DNA of 64,000 bases from Rhizocola hellebori (GTDB lineage: Bacteria > Actinomycetota > Actinomycetes > Mycobacteriales > Micromonosporaceae). Shown piece by piece: positions 33,018 to 41,690 of the stretch (position 1 is its first letter; every line of letters starts with the position of its first letter). Location: assembly GCF_016862955.1 (NCBI RefSeq), contig NZ_BONY01000019.1:86514-150513 (forward strand), written 5' to 3'. The position numbers and the translations under genes are program-made. The notes below the pieces were generated by a model that made no database searches, was not told where the DNA came from, and worked only from the letters and a program-made list of their open reading frames with translations.

Positions 33018-34991
33018 ATGACTACCCGGCAGCACTGGGTCGATCTCGCGGACCGCATGCTGGCCGCGGCCGCGCCCTTCGCGTCGCCGGGGCACGCTCG
33101 GATCGCGTTCCCCGGCCCGCAAGGTGGCTATGGGCATGACGTGGACGGGCTCGAGGGATTCGCCCGCACCTTCCTGCTGGCCGGTTTCCGCATCGCGGGC
33201 GAACGAGGCGCAGGCCTCGACGAGCTTGCCGACCGGTACATGGCGGGCATCGCCGCCGGCACCGACCCGGCATCGCCCGAGCGCTGGGTGCGCCTCGACG
33301 AACATCCCCAGGCGAAGGTGGAGGCCGCCTCCATCGCCCTGATTCTGGACCTGACCCGTCCCTGGATCTGGGACAGGCTCAAGCCCGAGGTGCAGGAGCG
33401 GGTGGTCGAGTACCTGTCCCCGGCCGTCGGCGATCCGACCTACCCGCGGATCAACTGGGTGTGGTTCCGCCTCGTCGTGCAGACCTTCCTGCGCTCGGTG
33501 GGCGGCCCCTGGTCGGCCGGGGAGATGGCCGAGGATCTGGCCACCCATGACACCTTCCAGCGCGCCGACGGCTGGATGTCGGACGGACCGGAACGCTCCT
33601 ACGACCATTACGTCGGCTGGGCGCTTCACCTCTATCCAGCGCTGTGGGCACGGATGGCGGGCGCGGCCGACTTCGCCGCCCCGCGCCGCGAGCGCGATGT
33701 CGCGATGCTCGACCGCTTCCTGCTCGATGCCGTGGCGCTGGTGGGCGCCGACGGCTCCCCGCTGATCCAGGGCCGCAGCCTCATCTACCGGTTCGCCGCC
33801 GCGGCGCCGTTCTGGGTGGGCGCCCTTGCCGAGGTGCCATCGCTGAGCCCGGGTCTGCTGCGGCGGGCCGCCACCGGCGTGCTGAGCCACTTCACCGCAC
33901 ACAGCGTGCCCGACGAGCGCGGGCTGCTCACCCTCGGCTGGCACGGGGCGTGGCCACGGCTGGCCCAGTCCTACTCCGGGCCGGGTTCGCCTTACTGGGC
34001 AAGCAAAGGACTGCTCGGCCTGGCGCTGCCGGCCGACCATCCGGTGTGGACCTCCGCCGAGCTGCCGTTGCCGGTCGAGGAGGGCGACACCCTGCGCACG
34101 GTGGGCGCACCGGGCTGGCTGATCAGCGCCACCCGCGCCGACGGCATCGTCCGGGTGCTCAATCACGGCACCGACCACGCCGTCGAAGGCTCCACCGGGG
34201 GCGACTCGCCCCTTTATGCACGGCTTGGCTACTCGACCGCGACCAGCCCGATCCTGGACGAAAGCGGCTGGGTGACGCCGCTGGACCAATCGGTGACCCT
34301 GGTCGACGACGCGGGCCGGGCGACCCATCGGGCGGGCATGAGCACTGTGCCGCCGCGCCTGCAAGACGGTCTGGGCATCGTCGGCTCGACCACGCAGGCG
34401 CATTGGGTCGACCCGCATCCGGGTCAGCCCGACCACGGCAGCGGCCGCAAGGGCGACGTCCAAGCGGCCGGATGCCTCACCGTCTTCTCCCTCGCCCGTG
34501 GGGCATGGGAGCTGCGACTGTCGCGAGTGGACACACTCGCTGCGGGCGTCGAAGCCAAAACGCTGCGCCTGCGAGTGGGCGGCTGGCCGGTCGCGGGCCG
34601 CGGTGAGGTGCGGATCGCGACCGGCAGCGTCACCGCGACCGGCGACGGCCTCACCTCGCGAGCCCACTGCGCCACGGGAGAAGGCGTCGCCGGAATCACC
34701 CGGCGCGCGGACGGCGGGCCGCTCGGCGGACGCGTATCGGTTCCCTGGCTTGAGTATCCGGTGCGCCTTGGCGCCTGGATCGCTTGCCTGATCGAGTTAT
34801 CCGGCGGCGATCAGCCTCCGGACCGGCAGGGCTGCCGAGTCGTGCTCACGCAACGCGAGCACGACCTGGACGTCCGCATCGACTGGCCGGACGGCGTCCA
34901 GACGCTGACCTGCCTTGAAAACACGAATAACCCAGGGCACGCCATCGGCGCGGCCCACCAACATACGGGCCCGGCCTCGGGCCCCGATTGA
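33018..34991 (+). CDS. DUF2264 protein, GH154-like glycan hydrolase
   Basis: A 657-residue protein of the DUF2264 family, recognised from YGHDVDGLEGFARTFLLAGF (about 38-57), DEHPQAKVEAASIALILDL and WMSDGPERSYDHYVGWALHL. Some DUF2264 proteins are classed as GH154, with beta-glucuronidase activity on arabinogalactan-type glycans. An alpha/alpha barrel covers residues 1-390, followed by a C-terminal beta-sandwich. No signal peptide. First gene of the plus-strand operon; with the lyase and GH88 it supports uronate removal from imported oligosaccharides. The exact bond cleaved is inference. Confidence 0.8.
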   Translation: MTTRQHWVDLADRMLAAAAPFASPGHARIAFPGPQGGYGHDVDGLEGFARTFLLAGFRIAGERGAGLDELADRYMAGIAAGTDPASPERWVRLDEHPQAKVEAASIALILDLTRPWIWDRLKPEVQERVVEYLSPAVGDPTYPRINWVWFRLVVQTFLRSVGGPWSAGEMAEDLATHDTFQRADGWMSDGPERSYDHYVGWALHLYPALWARMAGAADFAAPRRERDVAMLDRFLLDAVALVGADGSPLIQGRSLIYRFAAAAPFWVGALAEVPSLSPGLLRRAATGVLSHFTAHSVPDERGLLTLGWHGAWPRLAQSYSGPGSPYWASKGLLGLALPADHPVWTSAELPLPVEEGDTLRTVGAPGWLISATRADGIVRVLNHGTDHAVEGSTGGDSPLYARLGYSTATSPILDESGWVTPLDQSVTLVDDAGRATHRAGMSTVPPRLQDGLGIVGSTTQAHWVDPHPGQPDHGSGRKGDVQAAGCLTVFSLARGAWELRLSRVDTLAAGVEAKTLRLRVGGWPVAGRGEVRIATGSVTATGDGLTSRAHCATGEGVAGITRRADGGPLGGRVSVPWLEYPVRLGAWIACLIELSGGDQPPDRQGCRVVLTQREHDLDVRIDWPDGVQTLTCLENTNNPGHAIGAAHQHTGPASGPD

Positions 34992-35006
34992 AGAGAAGGA
35001 GCAAGG

Positions 35007-36326
35007 ATGAAGCGCACGTTCGCGGCCGCCCTGGGCGTCGCAACGGCAATCACGCTGGTCCTCGCCGGTTGCAGCAGCGAGGAGGATCTCCCGGAGGCGA
35101 AGCCCTTCCCGACCGGGCCGGTGACCATCTCGCTGGCCGGCTGGAGCCTGTCGACGACTCCGGAGTTCAAGACCCTGGCCGACGGCTTCAAAGCGCTGCA
35201 CCCGAATGTGACGGTGGAGCTCAAGGAGTACGACGCGGCCAACTATGACACGCAGATGACCGCCGACCTTGCCGCCGGAACAGCCCCCGATGTCTACGTG
35301 CTGAAGAACCTGAAGAACTTCACCACCTACCAGGACGGCGGTCAGCTGGCCGACGTCTCCGACGTGGCGAGCAAGCTCGGCAACACCGTCGGTGGCCTGT
35401 CGGGCTATCAGGTCAACGGAAAGTCCTATGCGGTTCCCTACCGCCAGGACTCGTGGGTGCTGTACTACGACAAGGACCTGTTCGACCAGGCCAAGGTCGC
35501 CTACCCAGACGGCAGCTGGACCTGGGACGACTATGCGAAGAAGGCCAAGGAGCTGACCACCGGGCTCAAGGCGGCCGGATCCACCGCCGTCGGCACCTAC
35601 CAGCACTCGTGGCAGTCCACGGTGCAGGGCTTCGCGCTTGCCCAGACCGCGGGCGCCAGCCTGGAGAGTGGCAACTTCTCCTACGTCAAGCCCTACTACA
35701 ACCGGGTGACCGACCTTCAGGCCTCGGGCGCGCAGCCGAACTTCGGCACCGTGACCACGAACAAGCTCACCTACCAGGCGCAGTTCGGCAAGCAGTCGGC
35801 GGCGATGCTGCCGATGGGCACGTGGTACATCGCCACGCTGATCAAGCAGCGCAGCACCGGCGACGCCAACAAGTTCAACTGGGGCATCGCCCCGGCGCCG
35901 CAGTTCGACTCCAGCACCACCGGCACCTCCAAGACTCCGGTGACCTTCGGCGACCCGACCGGCCTGGGCATCAACCCGGCCATCAGCGACGGCGGCAAGG
36001 TGACCGTGGCCAAGGAGTTCCTCGCCTACGCCGCCGGTGAAGCGGCCGCCAAGGCGCTCGCGGGCATCGGCATCACCCCCGCCAACACCTCCGACGCGGT
36101 GGCGGCGACGTTCTTCGCGCTGGACGGGGTACCGGGAGACGCGCTGTCGAAGTTCGCGTGGAGCAAGCACGACACCAAGCCGGAGAACCCGGTGTCCAAG
36201 CACACGGCCGGACTGCAGAACGTCTTGAACACCCTGCACTCGGCGGTGCTCTCCAACAGCAAGGGCATCGACGACGCGATCACCGCGGCGCAGACCCAGG
36301 CCAAGAACGAGGTCCTCAACCAGTGA
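35007..36326 (+). CDS. ABC sugar transporter substrate-binding lipoprotein
   Basis: A 439-residue family 1 extracellular solute-binding protein. The lipobox LVLAGC puts the lipidated cysteine at residue 22. The pattern PVTISLAGWSLSTTPEFKTL, DVYVLKNL and VPYRQDSWVLYYDKDLF is typical of oligosaccharide binders. It captures the glycan oligosaccharide outside the membrane and hands it to the two permeases encoded next. No ATPase is encoded in the locus, so a shared MsiK-like ATPase elsewhere probably powers import, as is known for actinomycete sugar transporters. Confidence 0.93.
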   Translation: MKRTFAAALGVATAITLVLAGCSSEEDLPEAKPFPTGPVTISLAGWSLSTTPEFKTLADGFKALHPNVTVELKEYDAANYDTQMTADLAAGTAPDVYVLKNLKNFTTYQDGGQLADVSDVASKLGNTVGGLSGYQVNGKSYAVPYRQDSWVLYYDKDLFDQAKVAYPDGSWTWDDYAKKAKELTTGLKAAGSTAVGTYQHSWQSTVQGFALAQTAGASLESGNFSYVKPYYNRVTDLQASGAQPNFGTVTTNKLTYQAQFGKQSAAMLPMGTWYIATLIKQRSTGDANKFNWGIAPAPQFDSSTTGTSKTPVTFGDPTGLGINPAISDGGKVTVAKEFLAYAAGEAAAKALAGIGITPANTSDAVAATFFALDGVPGDALSKFAWSKHDTKPENPVSKHTAGLQNVLNTLHSAVLSNSKGIDDAITAAQTQAKNEVLNQ

Positions 36327-36402
36327 CCCGTACGGTGGTTCCGGCCTCCGGCTTCGGCCGCGCCGGAACCACCGGCGGGCTCGCCCAGCTCGGGAGGCCG
36401 TT

Positions 36403-37284
36403 ATGGCAACGACACCGCTGAAGCGGCGCAACGCGTTGGTGGGATGGAGTTTCATCCTGCCCAACTTCGCCGGCTTCGCCGCTCTCACCCTGGCACCGGT
36501 CATCGTGCTCTTCTACGTCGCCTTCACCAGCTGGAACGTCTTCGGCAAGGCGCGCTGGACCGGGACAGCCAACTTCATCCGGATGTGGCACGACGCCAGC
36601 TTCTGGACCGCGCTGACCAATACGCTCTACTACACGTCTTTGCACATCCCGCTCACGCTCAGCGCCTCGCTGGGATTGGCGCTGCTGCTCAACCGTTCGC
36701 TGCGCGGAGTGGCCTTCTTCCGCACCGCCGCCTTCTTCCCCTACATCACGTCGATGGTCGCGCTGACCTACGTGTGGAACATGCTCTTCAGCCCCGATTA
36801 CGGGCCCATCAACAGCTTCCTGCGCTTCATCGGGATCGCCAACCCGCCGGGGTGGACGACGTCGGCCGACTGGTCGATGCCCGCGGTCATCTTCGTCGGT
36901 ACCTGGCGCGAGATGGGCTACTACATGTTGCTCTTCCTCGCCGGCCTGCAGACCATCCCCGCGCAGCTCTACGAAGCCGCCCGGGTGGACGGCGCGAACC
37001 CTTGGCAGCGCTTCCTTTTCGTCACACTCCCCGGGCTGCGCCACACGACGTTCTTCGTTGTCGTGATCATGACTATCGGCAGTTTCAAGGTCTTCGATCT
37101 GATCCTGCTGATGACCGAAGGCGGTCCGGGCCAGTCGACCCTGGTGCTGTCGCAGTACATCTATCAGAAGGGCTTCGTGGAGAACCAGTTCGGCTACGCG
37201 TCGGCCGTCTCCATCGTGCTGTTCGCGATCTGCTGCCTGGTCACCATCTTCCAGTACTTCGTCAACAGGCGGTGGAACGACTGA
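36403..37284 (+). CDS. ABC sugar transporter permease (MalF/UgpA type)
   Basis: A 293-residue permease with six membrane segments, starting MATTPLKRRNALVGWSF. The EAA loop, YEAARVDGANPWQRFLFVTLPG (residues in two halves around VDGAN), contacts the ATPase. It overlaps the next permease by one base (TGATG at 37282-37286). The 76-base gap after the binding-protein gene contains a GC-rich inverted stretch (CCGGCCTCCGG) that may adjust downstream expression, as often follows abundant binding proteins. Confidence 0.94.
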   Translation: MATTPLKRRNALVGWSFILPNFAGFAALTLAPVIVLFYVAFTSWNVFGKARWTGTANFIRMWHDASFWTALTNTLYYTSLHIPLTLSASLGLALLLNRSLRGVAFFRTAAFFPYITSMVALTYVWNMLFSPDYGPINSFLRFIGIANPPGWTTSADWSMPAVIFVGTWREMGYYMLLFLAGLQTIPAQLYEAARVDGANPWQRFLFVTLPGLRHTTFFVVVIMTIGSFKVFDLILLMTEGGPGQSTLVLSQYIYQKGFVENQFGYASAVSIVLFAICCLVTIFQYFVNRRWND

Positions 37285-38108
37285 TGAAACGCAATACTGC
37301 CGGCCGCGTGCTGCTGTATGCGGGGCTGATCATCGCCGCCGCCGCCCTGCTGCTGCCGTTCTACTGGATGGTCTCCTCGTCGCTGAAGGCGAACAACGAC
37401 GTCTTCACCATCCCGCTCAAGTGGGTGCCCGACACCTTCATGTGGCGCAACTACGGCGACATCTTCGCCAAGTCGGGGATGACGACGTGGCTGACGAACA
37501 CGCTCACCCTCTCGGTCACGGTCACCCTGCTGCAGGTGCTCACCGGAAGCTTTGCCGCGTATGGCTTTTCCAAGGTGCGCTTCCGCGGGCGCAATGTGCT
37601 GTTCCTGGCCTACATCGCGACGATCGCGGTGCCGTGGCAGTCCTACATGATCCCGCAGTTCATCCTGATGTCGAAGCTGCACCTGTCGAACACCCTGTTC
37701 TCGATCATCGCGCTGCAGGCCTTCGGCGCGTTCGGGGTGTTCCTCATGAAACAGTTCTACGAAACGATTCCCGAGGAGCTCAGCGAAGCGGCCCGCCTCG
37801 ACGGCCTCAGCGAGTACGGCATCTACTGGCGCATCATCCTGCCGCTGTCCAAGCCCGCGATCGCCAGCCTTTCCCTGCTCACGTTCGTCAGCACCTGGAA
37901 CGACTACCTAGGCCCGCTGATCTACCTGCGCAAGCCCGACCTGTGGACAGTGCAGCTCGGCCTGCGCACGTTCATCTCCCAGTACAACGCCGAATACGCG
38001 CTGATCATGGCGGGATCGGTGCTGTCGGTGCTGCCGATCGCCATCGTGTTCCTGTTCGGCCAGCGCTACTTCGTCGAGGGCATCACGTCCACCGGTCTGA
38101 AGGGGTGA
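37284..38108 (+). CDS. ABC sugar transporter permease (MalG/UgpE type)
   Basis: A 274-residue permease with six membrane segments. The ATG at 37284 overlaps the previous stop by one base. The EAA loop is SEAARLDGLSEYGIYWRI followed by ILPLSKPA. The protein forms a heterodimer with the preceding MalF-like subunit. A longer upstream frame is an out-of-phase reading of that gene and is rejected. Confidence 0.94.
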   Translation: MKRNTAGRVLLYAGLIIAAAALLLPFYWMVSSSLKANNDVFTIPLKWVPDTFMWRNYGDIFAKSGMTTWLTNTLTLSVTVTLLQVLTGSFAAYGFSKVRFRGRNVLFLAYIATIAVPWQSYMIPQFILMSKLHLSNTLFSIIALQAFGAFGVFLMKQFYETIPEELSEAARLDGLSEYGIYWRIILPLSKPAIASLSLLTFVSTWNDYLGPLIYLRKPDLWTVQLGLRTFISQYNAEYALIMAGSVLSVLPIAIVFLFGQRYFVEGITSTGLKG

Positions 38109-38114
38109 CCTGAG

Positions 38115-38792
38115 ATGCGCTTTCGCCACAACACTTTCGCCACCATCTTCGACACCGTCTACGTGGGACTGGCGGCGAACCTTCTGTTCATCGCCGGATT
38201 CCTGCCGTTGCTGGCGGGGTTGGCGCTGACCGACCCGGCGCGGTCCTGGCCGCTGCTCGCCGCGATCGCGCCGCTGTGCGCGCCGGGGCTGTGCGGCGTG
38301 TTCGCCGTGCTGAGCGAGTTTTCCGGCGGCCGGTCCACCGCGGTGCTGTCCACCTTCGGCCGGGTTTGGCGTGCGTCGTGGCGGCGCGCGACAGCCCTGG
38401 CCGCGTTGAGCTCCGCCGCCGTGGTGGTGCTGGCGGTGGACATTCGCTTCGCGTGGGGGCGCACCGCCGGGGCGCTGGCCATTCCGGTGCTCGCCACCCT
38501 GATCGCGCTGACGGTGGCGACCACACTGCTCGGCCTGGTCGCGCTTTCCGAGGCCCCGGCGGCACGGCTGCGCGACGTGGCGCGGGCGGGCGCCTATCTC
38601 GCGGTGCGGCGCTGGTACCTCACGGCTGTCTCGCTAGCCGTGCTAGCCCTGCTCGCCCAGCTCATCGTCACCCGGCCCGCGATCGCCCTCGGGCTCGCCG
38701 CGGCCCCGCTGCTGTACGTGGTGTGGGCCAACAGCCGGTTCACCCTGCGCACGGCCCTGCCCGACTCACGCCCGCTGGCGCACCACGCTTAG
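38115..38792 (+). CDS. DUF624 (YesL-like) membrane protein
   Basis: A 225-residue protein with about six membrane segments, starting MRFRHNTFATIFDTVYVGL. The short conserved N-terminus followed by paired membrane segments resembles the DUF624/YesL family, whose members accompany carbohydrate ABC transporters of uronate and rhamnogalacturonan loci in Bacillus. It starts six bases after the permease. The role is unknown, perhaps an accessory or assembly factor of the importer. Confidence 0.75.
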   Translation: MRFRHNTFATIFDTVYVGLAANLLFIAGFLPLLAGLALTDPARSWPLLAAIAPLCAPGLCGVFAVLSEFSGGRSTAVLSTFGRVWRASWRRATALAALSSAAVVVLAVDIRFAWGRTAGALAIPVLATLIALTVATTLLGLVALSEAPAARLRDVARAGAYLAVRRWYLTAVSLAVLALLAQLIVTRPAIALGLAAAPLLYVVWANSRFTLRTALPDSRPLAHHA

Positions 38793-38839
38793 CCGCACCC
38801 CCGTGGCACCACCAAAGCTCATAAGGGAGAAGCACATCC

Positions 38840-40084
38840 ATGACAGCGATCGACGGCCTTGGAGCCCGCGCTTGGCAGATCCGCGATGTTGGCGGGCCGC
38901 CGGGTGAACTCCTGGGCCGCGTCGGCCCAAGCTCCGAAGCCGAGGCGAAGGCGGCTGCCCGCGCGTTGCGCACGGTCGACGCGAACATCTCGGCGTTCGG
39001 CCGCCTCTACCCGGACGACACGACCGCGGGCAACATCTATCCGCTGCGCCCGGCTGCGGGTGATCTCCCCGAGGGCTCCAACGTGGGATGGACCACCGGT
39101 TTCTGGCCGGGCGTGCTCTGGCTGGCCCACGATCTGACCGGCGAGGAACGATATCTGGCCGCGGCATCGTCGCATGTGGACAGCTTCGCTCGGCGGGTCG
39201 AGAACCGGATCGGCCTCGACACCCATGACCTCGGTTTCCTTTACACTCTGTCCTGCGTGGCCGCCTGGCAGCGCACAGGCGACGAGACCGCGAAACAGGC
39301 CGCCCTCGCCGCCGCCGATCACCTGATGACCCGGGTGCTGGAGCCGGCCGGGATCATCCAGGCCTGGGGCGACCTTCAGGACCCCAGCCAGCGCGGGCGC
39401 ACCATCATCGATAGCCTGATGAACACGCCCCTGCTGTTCTGGGCGAGCAGGATCAGCGGTGATCCCCGCTACGCGCAGGTGGCCCGGCGTCATGCCGCAC
39501 AGCTGCGCGACCACATCCTGCGGCCCGACGACACCACCTTCCACACCTTCTACTGGGATCCGGCCACCGGCGAGCCGTTGCGCGGCGCGACCGAGCAGGG
39601 CAGCGCCGACGATTCCTGCTGGGCGCGCGGACAGGCTTGGGGCATCTACGGTTTCGCCCTCAACCACCGGCACACCGGCGACGGGTCGCTGCTGCGAGCC
39701 GCCATGCGTTGCGCCGACTACTTTCTGGCCCATCTTCCCGCCGACCGGGTGGCCTACTGGGATCTCGTCTATACCGACGGCAGCGACCAGGAGCGCGACA
39801 GCTCCGCCGCGGCGATCGCCGCATGTGGACTGATCGAGCTGGCCGAGCAGCTGGGCGGCGATGCGCGCGGGGCGGGCTACCGCGCCGCGGCCAGGCGGAT
39901 CCTGGACTCGCTTGTGACGAACTACTCCGCAACGGGCCATCCGCAGTCCAATGCGCTTATCCTGCATGGCGTCTACGACAAGCCAAAGGCGGCCGGCGTG
40001 GACGAGGGGTGCCTGTGGGGCGACTACTTCTATCTGGAGGCCCTCACCCGCGCCGTCAGCCCGAACTGGATCAGTCACTGGTGA
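38840..40084 (+). CDS. GH88 unsaturated glucuronyl hydrolase
   Basis: A 414-residue alpha6/alpha6-barrel enzyme. The two aspartates expected for GH88 are present: Asp130 in LDTHDLGF and Asp191 in TIIDSLMNT. Their 61-residue spacing equals that of the well studied Bacillus UGL pair Asp88/Asp149. Other family features are VGWTTGFWPGVLWLA and DDSCWARGQAWGIYGF. No signal peptide, so cytosolic. It hydrates and releases the 4,5-unsaturated uronic acid left by the lyase at 30908, feeding the isomerase and dehydrogenase genes that follow. Confidence 0.92.
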   Translation: MTAIDGLGARAWQIRDVGGPPGELLGRVGPSSEAEAKAAARALRTVDANISAFGRLYPDDTTAGNIYPLRPAAGDLPEGSNVGWTTGFWPGVLWLAHDLTGEERYLAAASSHVDSFARRVENRIGLDTHDLGFLYTLSCVAAWQRTGDETAKQAALAAADHLMTRVLEPAGIIQAWGDLQDPSQRGRTIIDSLMNTPLLFWASRISGDPRYAQVARRHAAQLRDHILRPDDTTFHTFYWDPATGEPLRGATEQGSADDSCWARGQAWGIYGFALNHRHTGDGSLLRAAMRCADYFLAHLPADRVAYWDLVYTDGSDQERDSSAAAIAACGLIELAEQLGGDARGAGYRAAARRILDSLVTNYSATGHPQSNALILHGVYDKPKAAGVDEGCLWGDYFYLEALTRAVSPNWISHW

Positions 40085-40098
40085 TCAGGAGACCTGCC

Positions 40099-40923
40099 AT
40101 GACCTACCGCTACCACTGCACCATCCCAGCGGACAACGGCCGCAACACGTTGCCGGTCAACCCGTGCCAGCTGCTCGACTTCACGCTGCTCAAGCTCGAC
40201 GCGGGGCAGTCCTGGTCGGGGGAGTCGGGCGATCGGGAGATCCTCGCCGTCATCCTCGGCGGCCGGGCCACCTTCACCGTGGGCGAGCACAGGTTCGAAG
40301 GCGTCGGCGGCCGCGCCGACGTGTTCTCCGGCAAGCCGCATTCGGTGTACCTCCCGGCGGGCAGCACGGTCACGGTCGAGGCCCTCGAGCCGGTGGAAAT
40401 CGCGTTGCCAAGCGCGCCAAGCGATCTGGCCGTGGATCCCTACGTCATCGAGCCGGAAGCGGTGGCCACCGGCCGGTGGGGCGCGGCCAACTTCGGGCGC
40501 AACTTCCACCAGATCCTCACCGAGGTCGCCCAGCCGGGCCTGCCTGCGGGCCGGCTCATCGTCGGCGAAACGTATACCCCGTCGGGCAACTGGAGCACCT
40601 ATCCGCCGCACCGGCACAAGGAGGACAACCTTCCGGGCGAAGCCGCGCACGAGGAGATGTACTACTTCCGGGTCAGCGCGCCGGGCGGCTTCGGCATCAG
40701 CCGGGTCTACACCGACGAGGGTTACGAGGAGAACTTCACCGCTCGCGACCACAGCATGCAGATGATGCCGTCGGGCTACCACACGGTCGTCAGCGCGCCC
40801 GGCTACACCACCTACTACCTTTGGTTCCTGGCCGGGACTCAGCGCACCCAGGGCGCGCTGGAGGACGCCAACCTGGCCTGGGTCGGCGGCACCGTGCCAA
40901 CCCTGCGCAAGCTAGGGCTCTGA
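40099..40923 (+). CDS. KduI/IolB-family isomerase
   Basis: A 274-residue bicupin of the KduI/IolB family (PF04962). Metal ligands are evident in the C-terminal cupin: His171 and His173 in PPHRHKEDN, Glu in HEEMYYFRV (about 185-186) and His228 in SGYHTVVSAPGY. The spelling PPHRHK, YYFRV and YYLWFLAG is closer to IolB (5-deoxyglucuronate isomerase of inositol catabolism) than to classical KduI. The location between GH88 and a KduD-like gene points instead to isomerising 5-keto-4-deoxyuronate to 3-deoxy-D-glycero-2,5-hexodiulosonate. The start ATG lies 14 bases after the GH88 stop with an AGGAGA site. Confidence 0.85.
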   Translation: MTYRYHCTIPADNGRNTLPVNPCQLLDFTLLKLDAGQSWSGESGDREILAVILGGRATFTVGEHRFEGVGGRADVFSGKPHSVYLPAGSTVTVEALEPVEIALPSAPSDLAVDPYVIEPEAVATGRWGAANFGRNFHQILTEVAQPGLPAGRLIVGETYTPSGNWSTYPPHRHKEDNLPGEAAHEEMYYFRVSAPGGFGISRVYTDEGYEENFTARDHSMQMMPSGYHTVVSAPGYTTYYLWFLAGTQRTQGALEDANLAWVGGTVPTLRKLGL

Positions 40924-40925
40924 TC

Positions 40926-41690
40926 ATGATCTTGGATAGTTTCCGCCTGGACGACCGGGTGGCCATCGTCACCGGCGGCAACCGCGGCCTGGGCCAGGCC
41001 GGAGCGATCGCGCTCGCCGAGGCGGGCGCTGACGTGGCGCTGCTCGACCGGACCGAGCCCGCTGAAACGCTGGCGCGGGTGCAGGCGCTGGGACGCCGAG
41101 CTTTTTGGGTGCCATGCGACCTGAGCGGTGCCACCGCGGCAGATCTCGCGGCAGCGGTCGGCTCGGTGGTGGATGGCTTGGGGCGGTTGGACATTCTGGT
41201 GAACAACGCCGGCATCATCCGGCGCGCCGACGCCCTCGACTACCCAACCTCCGACTGGGACGAGGTGCTCACCGTCAACCTCGACGCGGTCTTCCACCTG
41301 TGCCAGGCGGCGGGCCGGGTGATGGTGGCGCAGGGCAGCGGCAAGATCATAAACATCGCCTCGATGCTCTCCTTCCAGGGCGGCATCCGGGTGCCCGCCT
41401 ATGCCGCCGCCAAGCACGCTGTCGTCGGTCTGACCAAGGCGCTGGCCAACGAATGGGCCGGGGCGGGAGTCAACGTCAACGCCATCGCCCCCGGCTACAT
41501 GGCAACGGACAACACGCAGGCGCTGCGCTCCGATCCCGACCGTGCCCGGTCCATTGTGGAGCGAATTCCGGCCGGCCGATGGGGTACCCCCGAGGAGCTT
41601 ATGGGGGTGGTGGTTTTCCTTGCCTCCGACGCGGCGCGCTATATGCATGCCGCGGTGGTGCCGGTCGACGGCGGCTGGCTCGCCCGATGA
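40926..41690 (+). CDS. KduD-like short-chain dehydrogenase
   Basis: A 254-residue SDR. The cofactor loop TGGNRGLG is at 17-24, NNAG at about 95-98, the catalytic serine in NIASMLSF, and Tyr159-x3-Lys163 in YAAAKHA. Length and motifs (PAYAAAKHAVVGLTKALANEW) match 2-dehydro-3-deoxy-D-gluconate 5-dehydrogenase (KduD), which reduces 3-deoxy-D-glycero-2,5-hexodiulosonate to 2-keto-3-deoxygluconate. It starts two bases after the isomerase gene and overlaps the GH42 gene by four. KDG kinase and aldolase are not in the window. Confidence 0.88.
   Translation: MILDSFRLDDRVAIVTGGNRGLGQAGAIALAEAGADVALLDRTEPAETLARVQALGRRAFWVPCDLSGATAADLAAAVGSVVDGLGRLDILVNNAGIIRRADALDYPTSDWDEVLTVNLDAVFHLCQAAGRVMVAQGSGKIINIASMLSFQGGIRVPAYAAAKHAVVGLTKALANEWAGAGVNVNAIAPGYMATDNTQALRSDPDRARSIVERIPAGRWGTPEELMGVVVFLASDAARYMHAAVVPVDGGWLAR

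Noticed and set aside
32913..36503. Two long minus-strand frames (584 and 568 codons)
   Set aside because: Both oppose well supported sugar-operon genes and show low-complexity Arg/Gly/Val composition without domains.
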